Shown here: positions 48,383-58,146 of the stretch, in pieces | Position numbering within the stretch: position 1 is the stretch's first letter | Layout of the letters: the number at the start of each line of letters is the position of its first letter | DNA from: Coriaria nepalensis | Lineage: Eukaryota; Streptophyta; Magnoliopsida; Cucurbitales; Coriariaceae | Direction of reading: 5' to 3' | Assembly: GCA_027186245.1 (NCBI GenBank) | Contig: CP114482.1 | Coordinates: forward strand, 33,189,209-33,253,208 | Length of the DNA stretch: 64,000 bases | Notes under the pieces: model-generated | What the model saw: only the letters and a program-made list of their open reading frames with translations | The model's database searches: none | Told to the model about the DNA's origin: nothing | Made by a program: the position numbers and the translations under genes

Positions 48383-50892
48383 CGATGGCAAATTCCGGAA
48401 GAATGTCGGTTGGGAGTATGCCACTACCACGATTGACGAAAGCCAACTACAACAACTGGAGCATCCAAATGCGAACACTACTCGGTGCCCAAGACGCATG
48501 GGAAGTAGTCGAAGAAGGTTTTGAAGAACCGGCTGCAAACACAATTCAGACGACGAATCAGGTAAAGGCGTTGAAAGAAACGCGAATGAAGGACAAGGCA
48601 GCGTTATACATGTTGTTCCAAGCGGTTGACGAGTCGGATTTTGAAAAGATAGCGAGCGCAACAACTGCCAAGGAAGCATGGGATACGTTGCAAAAAGTTT
48701 TCAAGGGGGCCGACCGAGTAAAGCAAGTAAGACTCCAAACTCTATGCGGCGAGTTGGAGGGTATGAAGATGAAGGAGTCGGAAGGTGTATCCGACTACAT
48801 CACGCGTGTGCAAACCGTGGTAAATCAGCTCAAGTGCAACGGTGAAATTCTAAAGGACTCAAGGGTCGTGGAGAAAATTATGAGGTCGCTAACTGACAAT
48901 TTTGAGAGTGTCGTTTGCTCCATTGAAGAGTCGAAGGACTTAGAGAGCCTAACTATTGATGATCTCGCTGGGTCGCTAGAGGTACACGAGCAACGTAAGA
49001 AGAAGAAGAATGAGTCGCTTGAGGAAGCACTGCAAGCCAAAGTGTCTATCAAAGATGAAAAGGTACTATATACTCAAAACTTTCATGGTAGAGGGTGCGG
49101 CCGTGGAGGTCGCAGCAATGGTCATGGTGGTAGAGGCCGCAGTCGAGGTGGATACTATGAGGAGAAGGGGCAGTCAAGCCAACAAAATTGGCGAGGTAGA
49201 GAACGTGGTTGTGGGAGAGGCAGCCGGTCAAATCACTCGAATGTCGAGTGCTATAAGTGTGGCAAATACGGTCACTATGTGAAGGACTGCAACTCCGATA
49301 AGTGTTACAATTGCGGCAAGGTTGGGCATTACGCAAAAGATTGCTATGCCGAGAAGAAAGTGGAAGAGAACACCAACCTTGTCACGGAGGATGAGACGAA
49401 AGAAGGGTTTCTCATGATGGCATACAACGATATCAATACCGATAGCGACATAGTTTGGTACCTTGACACCGGTGCAAGCAACCACATGTGCGGGCATAAG
49501 CACCTATTCAAGGAGATGCGAGAGGTTGAAGATGGACACGTGTCGTTCGGAGACGCGTCAAAGATCCAAGTAAAAGGCCAAGGTACGGTTCACTATTTAC
49601 AAAAAGGTGCTATGGAAGGGTCAATCGAGAATGTTTATTACGTACCTGATCTTAAAAGCAATATTTTGAGTATGGGGCAACTCATGGAGAAGGGATACTC
49701 GGTATTCATGAAAAACCAGGTACTACAATTAAAGGACAATCGAGGGCATTTGGTAGCACGAGTCGAAATGGCCAAAAATCGCATGTACAAGCTTAACTTG
49801 CGAAATGTGCGGAAAAAATGTCTTCAAGTCGACAAGGAAGACAAATCACAGTTGTGGCATCTAAGGTTCGGTCACATTCATTACGGTGGCTTAAAGGAAT
49901 TGGCCAAGAAGAACATGGTCCATGGGCTACCGGACATGGACTACACCACGAAGTTTTGCGAAGGATGTTTACTCGGCAAGCAAGCAAGGACCTCATTTCC
50001 GAAAAAGGCAGAATACTGTGCGGAAAAATCACTCGAGCTCATACATACCGATATTTGCGGACCGATCACTCCAAAATCTTTTGGTGAAAAAAGGTACTTT
50101 ATTACATTTATTGATGACTACACTCAGAAAATGTGGGTCTACTTTCTAAAAGAAAAATCTGAAGCTCTAAATTCATTCAAGAAGTTCAAACTGTTGGTAG
50201 AAAAAACCACCGGCATGTTCATCAAAGCTGTCAGGTCAGGTAGAGGCGGGGAGTACACATCAACCATCTTCATGAATTTTTGCGAGGAACAAGGCATCAA
50301 GCGATTCTTGACTGCACCATATTCGCCTCAACAAAACGGTGTAGCCGAGAGAAAGAATCGGACCATTCTCGACATGGTCCGATCGATGATTAAGAGCAAG
50401 AAAATGCCGAAGGAATTTTGGGCGGAAGCGGTGCTATGTGCAGTCTATGTGCAAAATCGATGCCCTCATGTGAAGTTGGAAGATCAAACACCGCAAGAAG
50501 CATGGAGCTGACAAAAACCAACAGTGTCTCACTTAAAGGTGTTCGGTAGTGTGGCCTACGCGCATGTACCGGATCAATGAAGGACCAAGCTCGATGACAA
50601 AAGCAAAAGGTACATCTTTATCGGTTATGATGAAAAGACAAAAGGTTTCAAGTTATTTGATCCAATAGAGAAGAAAGTAGTGGTCAGCCGAGATGTGCAT
50701 GTAAACGAGTCAAGTTCGTGGGATTGGGAAAAATCAACGAAGGAGATATTCGAGAAAGAAGAATCATCTACCGGTACAATCACTATACCAACAAACACAC
50801 CGGAAAATCCACCAACAATCGATGATGAAGATGAGCCAAGACAACCAAGGATGCGAAGCATGCAAGATTTGTACGACTCGACAAGTGAGGTA

Positions 50893-50930
50893 CATTTAAT
50901 TTGTCTTTTGGCATTTAATTTGTCTTTTGG
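50893..50930 (+). repeat. 19-bp tandem duplication causing a frameshift in pol
   Basis: CATTTAATTTGTCTTTTGG occurs at 50893-50911 and again at 50912-50930. Removing one copy would put the upstream and downstream pol frames in phase, which shows that the event is a secondary mutation. Confidence 0.95.
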
Positions 50931-52476
50931 CGGATGCTGAAATAATTACATTCGAGGAAGCGGTACGAAATGAGAAGTGGCAAGCAGCCATTAATGAAGA
51001 AATAAAAGCAATCGAGCGAAACCAAACTTGGGAGCTGGTTGAATTGCCAAAAGGAAGTCAGCCCATAGGAGTAAAATGAGTATACAAAAAGAAGATGAAC
51101 GCTCAAGGCGAGATAGAGCGGTACAAGGCAAGGCTAGTTGCAAAGGGCTATCGACAAAAGGCGGGGATAGACTATGATAAAGTATTTGCCCCGGTTACAA
51201 GAATGGAGACGATTTGCCTTCTCATTGCTCAAGCAGCTCAATTCAAATGGAAAATTTTTCAAATGGATGTCAAGTCAGCATTTTTGAATGGCGTGCTAGA
51301 AGAAGAGGTGTACGTGGAGCAACCACCCGGGTATATGAAAATTGGGGAAGAAAATAAGGTGCTGAAATTGAAGAAGACACTTTATGGATTGAAACAAGCA
51401 CCTCGAGCTTGGAATACCCGCATCGACACTTACTTCAAGAAGAACGGGTTTATTCAATGTCCATATGAGCATGCACTATACGTGAAAAAGAATGAAGGTA
51501 ATTTGCTCTCTGTTGCTCTTTATGTTGATGACCTCATCTTTATGGGAAACAATAGTGAAATGATAGAGGAATTTAAAAGAGTGATGACTCGGGAATTCGA
51601 GATAACGGACTTGGGTTTGATGAAGTACTTCCTTGGTCTGGAGGTTAGACAAGAAAAGACTGGGATTTTTGTGTCACAAGAAACATATGCAAAAAAAGTT
51701 CTAAAAAGGAACAAAATGGCGGATTGCAACCCGGTATTGACACCAATGGAACCCGGGGTGAAACTTTCTAAGTTTGATGGTGGAGAATGAGTAGATGCGA
51801 CCAAATACCGAAGTCTAGTTGGGAGTCTTCGCTATCTCACATGCACAAGGCCGGACATTTCTTATAGCGTTGGAGTTGTAAGTCGATTCATGGAGGAGCC
51901 GGTCTACACGCATTTAAAAGCAGTAAAGAGAATTTTGCAGTATATTCGGGGAACCGAATCTCTTGGATTATTCTACACCAAAGCCGAAGATTTCATGCTA
52001 GTGGGATATTCCGATAGCGATTGGTGCGGTGACGTGGATGATCGAAAGAGTACATCGGGATATGTGTTCTTTTCAGGGGACACGGCATTCACTTGGTTGT
52101 CGAAGAAACAACCAGTCATGACACTCTCTACGTGCGAAGCAGAGTATGTGGCAGCAGGAGGCTGTGTGTGTCATGTGATCTGGTTGAGAAGATTACTGAA
52201 TGAGCTAAATTTTACTCAAGAGAAGGCCACACAATATTACTTGGACAGTAGATCAGCGATCGAATTGGCAAAGAATCCTGTCCATCATGAAAGAAGCAAG
52301 CATATTGATCTGAAGTTTCATTTCATCCGAGAGCACGTGAAGGAAAAAGAGATAGAACTGGTACATGTGAAAAGCGAGGACCAAGCAGCTGACATCTTTA
52401 CAAAGCCACTGTCCACAAGACTATTTGAGAAAATGAAAAATCTACTCGGCATGAAGGACAGAAGAGAATTAAGTTT

Positions 52477-52485
52477 AAGGAAGGG
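52477..52485 (+). other. Polypurine tract
   Basis: AAGGAAGGG immediately precedes the TG of the 3' LTR. Confidence 0.85.
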
Positions 52486-52912
52486 TGTTGATGAATAAAC
52501 TTAATTTGCCATTAAATTTGTGACTGCATAGTGGACAGTTTTTTGAGGCTGATTAAGGAGTGAATTTGAAATGGCAATTCTAGATCATTCTGGGCAAATG
52601 AGGAGTCTATTTGATGTGCCTTGAAGTCTAGTTTTTGATGGTTCAAGTTTCAAGTCTTTTGGAGTTCCCTATAATAAGTTATTGCAGTTTTAGTAACCAA
52701 TTGTCAGATTTAACTATTGCTGTTTAGAATTCTGTTTTTACATTTATGTTGTATACGAATTTCAAGAGTCTTAAGAGTCTATAAATAGAGTTGTATTATG
52801 TTGTGAAAAAGGAGTGTGAGAGAGGAAAAAATACAAGAAGATAATTTGAATGATAAAAGAGTTGTGAGATTAGTATCTCTTCCCTCCACCGAAATATATC
52901 ATATTATTAACA
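52486..52912 (+). repeat. 3' LTR of the complete copia element
   Basis: 427 bases, TGTTGATG to ATTAACA, differing from the 5' LTR at 10 positions by my count. Confidence 0.97.
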
Positions 52913-52917
52913 TCAAT
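52913..52917 (+). other. Target-site duplication TCAAT (right)
   Basis: Identical to 47936-47940. Confidence 0.95.
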
Positions 52918-53230
52918 ATGCTCTCATAATCTGACATAACCTCTCTTTTGTTGTCAACAAAGTCTGTCAATTTACGTGTTGCCCTATAGTCAACCATTAG
53001 GCTGCCGTTAAATGGATTTTATGTTACCGTACCTCTCATCTCATACTTCATATTTGTTCTAGCTCCTCATTTGATCTTAATATTTTTGTTGATGCATATA
53101 GGGCTAGCTACCTCGATGATTGTGTATCCAACACCATTTCATGGAGCTCTAGCATGCAAATTCCATTGCTTGTTCCAACATCAAGGCTGATATCGTACTC
53201 TAGCAAATTCCACGACTAAAATCCTATAGA
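52918..53230 (+). pseudogene. Old copia pol relic, right part
   Basis: Continues the relic that stops at 47940. HNLSFVVNKVCQF at 52937-52975 is the copia PDISFAVNKVCQF motif. WILCYRTSHLIL follows at about 53010, then FVDAYRASYLDDCVSNTISW at 53087-53145, which is the DADWAGxxDDRRSTSG...ISW start of RNase H with many substitutions. The residues leading into and out of the insertion are consecutive in copia RT, confirming nesting. Confidence 0.75.
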
Positions 53231-53280
53231 CATCATAAAGTCTTCTCGACTTACTCAACATCTTTAAATATGTGTAGTAC

Positions 53281-53400
53281 TCGATGGGTCGACAGGTCGA
53301 CAATGTCGACGTACTCGACAGGTCGACAATGTCGACGTACTCGACAGGTCGACGTACTCGACAGGTCGACGTACTCGACAGGTCGACCCACTCGATACCT
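53281..53400. repeat. 17-bp GTCGACGTACTCGACAG tandem array
   Basis: The units GTCGACGTACTCGACAG (17 bp) and GTCGACAATGTCGACG alternate across 53289-53390. It contains at least six GTCGAC sites. Flanking words ACTCGATGG recur at 53279, 53415 and 53482. Confidence 0.9.
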
Positions 53401-54629
53401 CTAATATGCGAAGTACTCGATGGTTCAACGACTTGATGGGTTAGCGTATTCAACGAGTCAATATCTCCAGTATGCAAAGTACTCGATGGGTGGACGCCTG
53501 CTGTAACAACAAGAAATGTTTTCAACATCTTAAGTTAAACTGTGTGTTTTAATTAGAATTATAACTTGAAAGAGAGACATGAATTGTAGTTTAATAATTT
53601 TAGTTATTTGAATTGTATTGGACATTCATGTTGTCCATCTTTGCATGTTTTGGTATTTAGAACTATTGGAGGATCATCCTACCACTCCATATGAGGTTTG
53701 AACTGATTAGAGTCATCAGAGGTCGAATGTTAGTTGATAGTTATAGTATATTAGTTTTCAATGGTTTTAAGATGAATAAAAGATGTTTATGCTATTTTAT
53801 GACTTTTATTCTATATACATGATTTCTGAAAGTTATTTGACTGAAATAAGAATTTCATTAATTAAGCTTTTAATTAATGTGTGATATGAATCTAGTTGCT
53901 CATGCTATCAACTACAACTTATATGACTTTGAAACATCAGGTCAATCGGACCCATCGGGTACATCAAACCTATCGGGCCCATCGAGTCCTACATTTGTTT
54001 TTTCAAATTTTTCTTCTTTTAATTCAAGATTACTGATTTCCATTTAATTTTTTTTTTTTGTAGAAAATAGAGTTTTTTCATAATTTCAATGCTTCAATGG
54101 TGAATGGAAATAGAGTATGAACCAAAATGAGAATAAGAATTCATGATATTTTCATTCAAATCATAAAGAGTGATCAATTGGAGTTTGGTAGAATCTAATA
54201 TCACTTACAGTCAATTATTGGATATTGTGTATGATTCAATCGATATTGATTGAAATGAATTGGGATTAAAACTGTCGTATAAGCATGTTTTATACATTGT
54301 GGTATTTGCCGTTATATATATATATATATAATGACTAAACATAAGGGGATTTATTTTGAGCTTGCAATGTGAAGAGGAAAAATCTCCACTATATGTTATG
54401 TTGCTTCCGATGATAGGAAGAGATTCATGTGGTGGAAAATGTAATCAATTTCCTAACCCTTCTAATGTTCATAATCTTTGTAGGACTAATGTGCCTTATA
54501 TTCATAATCCTTAGGAGGATAATCTCGATTGTCTCGTTGCAAGCAATTCAATCTCGATTGTCTCGTTGAAAGCAATTCAATCTCAATTGTCTCTTCCCAA
54601 TCTAGTGGAGGTACATTTTATGTTAAATA

Positions 54630-56225
54630 ATATTTTACATTAAAGAACGAACTAAAGGCTAGCCTAAATATGCTCGCTATGCAACGAAATTTTGAGTTCA
54701 TGGTTAAGAAGTCGAATAAGATTACATTTGTAGTTGCGTGCATGGATCTGACTTGTAGGTGGCGATTTCGTGCTATGGAAAATAAGAATTCTTTATTTTT
54801 CTAAATTCGAAAATTTAAAGAGAAGCACACATGTTCTCGTTTATTCATGCAACGCAAACATCTATGTCTATGATTGGATGACATGTGATGGCCAAGTACA
54901 AAGGGTATAACGAGACTGCTAAAGCGCCATCTATCATTAATATTGTCCAAAATGATCTCAGTGTACATATTAGTTATTAGAAGACATGAAAATCTTGATC
55001 AATTGCACATGACCTCATTTGGGATACGACCAAGGATAATTACAAACATTTAGCATATTGGGTGTGCATGCTGAAAGTGGTTAATCTGGGTATTGTGACT
55101 GTACTCCAAACAGATGCAAACAATAGATTTTTGTATTTTTTCTTGGCTTTTGGAGCATGTCTCAGAGGGTTTCAATTTCTTCGAATAGTTATTTGTATCG
55201 ATAGAAACTTTTTGATGTGCAAATGAAAAGGCACTCTTTTGGATGCAATGGCCCAATATGGTAACAAATACATATATCCATTAGTATAGGCTATATCCCC
55301 GATGCCGCTAATTTGGTTTTTGTATCCGATTGGGAAAAGAGTATTAATAATGTTATACGAAATGTTTACCCAAATACGAAACATGGGGAATGCACATGGC
55401 ACCTAGGCCAAAACATCAAAGCCAGATTCAAGTGAGGTAGGATTCTCGAGCTATTCAACAAGGCGACCAAAGCATATAAGATTCACAACTTTGATACATA
55501 ATTCGATGAGATAATACTGCAACAACCCAGTGTGGCAACATACCTTGAGATGACTGGTTTTGAACATTGTCAAGAGCTCATTTTAATGGTGATCGGTACG
55601 ATATAATGACTAATAATAATGCAAAGTCTCTTTATGCTTCATTGAAGGATGCGCATGACTATCTAATTATTGCCTTACTCAATAGTATCAAGAAGATAAT
55701 GACTACTTAGTTCTAGAACCGATGGAGTATAGCTAACGAGACAAGCACACCATTGACACCTAAGGTAGAGAACATATATACCATCGGTAACATTGAAAGT
55801 TCACATAGTGAACATATATACAATTGACGTGATCGGTATTTTAATTAATTATTTAGTGAATTTAAGGAATAAGAGTTACACATGTAGGGTGTTTCAATTG
55901 GATAAGTGGTTGTGTGCCCATGCTTTAGTAGCTTTGAGCTATGAAAATGTTGCACCACCCACATTATGACTAGAGAATACTACATGACTTCAAATTGGAG
56001 ATTATCTTATACCATCGACCGATGATTGGGAATTTCTAAAAACTCTCCGATGGCTTGTGATTTTACCTCTTATAATGCGTAAACAAAGTGTAAGACCTAA
56101 GAAAAGACGTATATATTTAAGAGGGGAACAACAGCGAAAGAGAAATAAATGTAGCAAGTATGGTGGTATTGGACATTATAAGAGCACATGTCGTAACCCA
56201 ATTGTAACTCCACTTCCTCCCAATT
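54630..56225 (+). pseudogene. MuDR-family transposase, decayed
   Basis: The N-terminal MuDR domain reads MLAMQRNFEFMVKKSNK, then FVVACMDLTCRWRFRAM, in one open frame (54633-54800). That is the typical FxVKKSNKxxxVVxCxxxxCxWRxRA pattern. Further matches in shifting frames are TDANNRFLYFFLAFGACLRGF near 55111-55173, IDRNFLMCK near 55200 (the IDGTFLKGKY site, first catalytic Asp) and YGNKYIYPL near 55256. Next come the GNAHGT region near 55390 (DASHGLC/ICTWH part) and a SWIM-like CPCF near 55913. The C-terminal zinc knuckle reads CSKYGGIGHYKSTC near 56150-56192, with the second Cys changed to Tyr. More than a dozen stops and frameshifts. It would have catalysed cut-and-paste transposition of Mutator-like elements. 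Confidence 0.8.
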
Positions 56226-56410
56226 AAGAGTGAGCCAAATTGATGTAATTATCTTGAAATTCATGTAATATACCATATATCTTCATGTGGATTTTCTATG
56301 AGTTCTATTCACTTTTGTATTTTATGACTATGATTCACTTTTGTATTCTATGACTTTGATTCATTTTGTTTTTGTATGATTAACTTTTGTATTCTATAAA
56401 TTCGAGGCTA

Positions 56411-57202
56411 ACAGTTTGGAGTTTAAAATCTAATGTTTATGTTTAACATTTATGTCTTAGGTTTAAGGTTTAAGTTTTATGGTTTAAGATTTAGGGTTTA
56501 AGGTTTAGGGTTTAAGGTTTAAGGTTTCAGGTTTATGGTTTAAGGTTTATGGTTTAGGGTTTAGATTTAAAGGTTTAGATCGTAAGGCTTAAGATCTAAT
56601 GTTTAGGGCTTAAGGCTTAGGGTTTAAGGTTTAAGACTTAAGGTATAAGGTTTAGAATTTAAGGTTTAGTGTTTAGGGTTTAAGGTTTAGGGCTTAAAGT
56701 TTAAAGTTTAAGGTTTAGGGTTTAATGTGTAGGGTTTAAGGTTTAAGGTTTAGGGTTTAAGATTTAAAGTTTAATGTTTAGAGTTTAAGATTTAGAGTTT
56801 ACGGTTTTAGGTTTAAAGGTTTAGCTCTTAAGGCTTAAGATTTAATATTTAGGGCTCAAGGTTTAGAGTTTAAGGTTTATGTTTTAAGATTTTAGTGTTT
56901 AAGATTTAAGGTTTAAGATTTAGGATTTAAAGTTTAAAGGTTTACATCTTAAGGCTTAAGATGTAATGTTTTGGGCTTAAGGTTTAGGATTTAAGGTTTA
57001 TAATTTAAGATTTTAGGGTTAAAGGTTTAAGGTTTCAAGTTTAGGGCTTAACATTTAGGGTTTAAGGTTTATGATTTAAAGGTTTATGTCTTAAGGATTG
57101 AGGCTTAAGGTTTAAGATTTAAAAGTTTATGGCTTAAGAATTGAGGTTTAAGGTGTAAGGTTTAGGATTTAAGAGTTTTGAATTTAAGAATTTTGAGTTT
57201 AA
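56411..57202 (+). repeat. Degenerate telomere-like 7-mer array
   Basis: About 790 bases of a 7-bp period GGTTTAA / GGTTTAG / GGTTTAT with variants. Scattered exact copies of the plant telomere unit TTTAGGG occur, always in the same orientation. It starts just after the transposase stop region and ends at the palindromic words near 57203. Confidence 0.85.
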
Positions 57203-57390
57203 GCCATCGGCCAATGCTATATATATCCATCGACTAGTCAGTTCTAAGTCTCTTATCTATGAAACTGAATGCTCAATGGATGAACTGACTACTACCTATC
57301 GAGCCATCGATTCAGAAGTTAGAGACTTTTAACTCACAGACTTCTAAAACCGATAGCTTGATGGGTACTCAATTCATCCTTACAGTTTCA

Positions 57391-57780
57391 TTCCGAGCAG
57401 TACATTTAGGTTAGAAGGTGCTTGAGCTTCCCTTTTTTTTTCCCTTTTCATTTTCGAATTGTAAGGATATTTTAATAAAATGTTAATATAAAAAAAAAAA
57501 CAAGATCAGAATTTTAAAAAATTTTATAATAGACCTAAAACCTAAATTATATATTTTAAATGAGTTATGAGCTCAAATTCTCGTTACAATTTTTCATGCA
57601 GATATGATCGGAAAGATCATACAAATCTATACTTACGGTATTGTCATGATGGTTAAATCAAATACAAGTTTTTGAAAGTTCATTTTAAAACGTTTTAAAT
57701 ATATTTTAAGTAACTTTTTTTGTGTGATTATATTTTTCCCTTTATAATTAATTAATCTATTTTTTTAATGTTGTCTTTTG
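57391..57780. other. Intergenic, no gene seen
   Basis: AT-rich spacer between the Mutator-like relic and the promoter region of the CCR-like gene, with poly-T and poly-A runs. Confidence 0.5.
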
Positions 57781-57797
57781 TCACTTGCCTCTCTGGT

Positions 57798-58038
57798 TGC
57801 ATGCACAAACTGTATTCACAAACATCATGCAGAACAGAACAAGGGTCGTTCTGAACATTACAAAATGCTACCTCAGCAAAATGCTTGTATATCCACTCAT
57901 GCATATGCAGAAACGTACTGATGGAATTAAGAAATGCTTGCATGAAACTCCATTGGCATGCATGAGCCTTCTTGAAGTGCATGGCCCCAAGCATTGACAC
58001 CTGGACGTTGTATAACTGCATGAGCGAAGATATAAATA
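57798..58038 (+). promoter_or_regulatory. Upstream region of the CCR-like gene: RY motifs and TATA box
   Basis: TATAAATA at 58031-58038 is a good TATA box, 109 bases before the ATG. Upstream lie TGCATGCA (57798-57805), CATGCATATGCA (57898-57909) and CATGCATG (57957-57964), plus several CATGAA/CATGCA half-sites. CATGCA(TG) is the RY element bound by B3 factors of the ABI3/FUS3/LEC2 group in seed genes. RY function here is inference. Confidence 0.45.
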
Positions 58039-58146
58039 TTGGCCTCCCATTAAATCAAACCCACCACGAAATTAAAACACGGTTGCAATAAGAATACTGG
58101 GGAAGAAAAAAAAAGAAACATAATAATTTCGTAATCAAACGAAGTG

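Larger units (their letters stand above)
48385..52498 (+). pseudogene. Copia gag-pol polyprotein, disrupted
   Basis: The ATG at 48385 fits the gag start ([17 protein letters not shown]); the open frame upstream begins with GTG inside the LTR and is not the start. Order: gag; an Arg/Gly-rich linker; two CCHC knuckles (from 49249 and 49303); protease DTGAS (49465); GAG-pre-integrase [13 protein letters not shown]; integrase with HTDICGP and the Glu in [14 protein letters not shown] has YVDD at 51521-51532, and RNase H ends ADIFTKPLSTRLFEK. Breaks: stops at 50509-50511, 50578-50580, 51077-51079 and 51788-51790; a 19-bp tandem duplication (50893-50930) shifts everything after it by +1. The second catalytic Asp of integrase is Gly (GGT, 50239-50241). 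The final TAA (52496-52498) lies inside the 3' LTR. Confidence 0.95.
47941..52912 (+). mobile_element. Complete but defective Ty1/copia retrotransposon with TSD
   Basis: The two LTRs are of equal length (427 bp each). The order is PBS, gag, protease, integrase, RT, RNase H, polypurine tract. It is flanked by the perfect 5-bp duplication TCAAT (47936-47940 and 52913-52917). I count 10 substitutions and no indels between LTRs, 2.3% divergence. At an assumed plant rate of 1.3e-8 per site per year that is about 0.9 million years. It is inserted in the RT/RNase H part of an older copia relic. Its polyprotein is broken in several places, so any movement would have needed proteins from another copy. 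Confidence 0.97.
53270..57390 (+). mobile_element. Mutator-like (MuDR) element relic with repeat arrays at both ends
   Basis: A decayed MULE transposase (54630-56225) is bordered on the left by a GTCGAC-rich array (53281-53400) with further ATCGGG/CATCGAG words to 53990. On the right it is bordered by a degenerate GGTTTAA/GGTTTAG array (56411-57200) and palindromic CCATCG / CGATGG words (57203-57375). I infer that these are element-specific subterminal regions. The exact termini and target duplication were not found. Confidence 0.5.

Noticed and set aside
48271..48384. N-terminal 38 residues of the long copia open frame
   Set aside because: It starts with GTG inside the LTR and runs across the primer-binding site. 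The ATG at 48385 fits the gag start of related elements.
53181..53528. 115-codon minus frame
   Set aside because: It is the translation of the GTCGAC tandem array, whose 17-bp unit keeps frames open by repetition.
56411..57202. A chromosome end or true telomere
   Set aside because: Units are degenerate, the array is internal, and genes continue beyond it.
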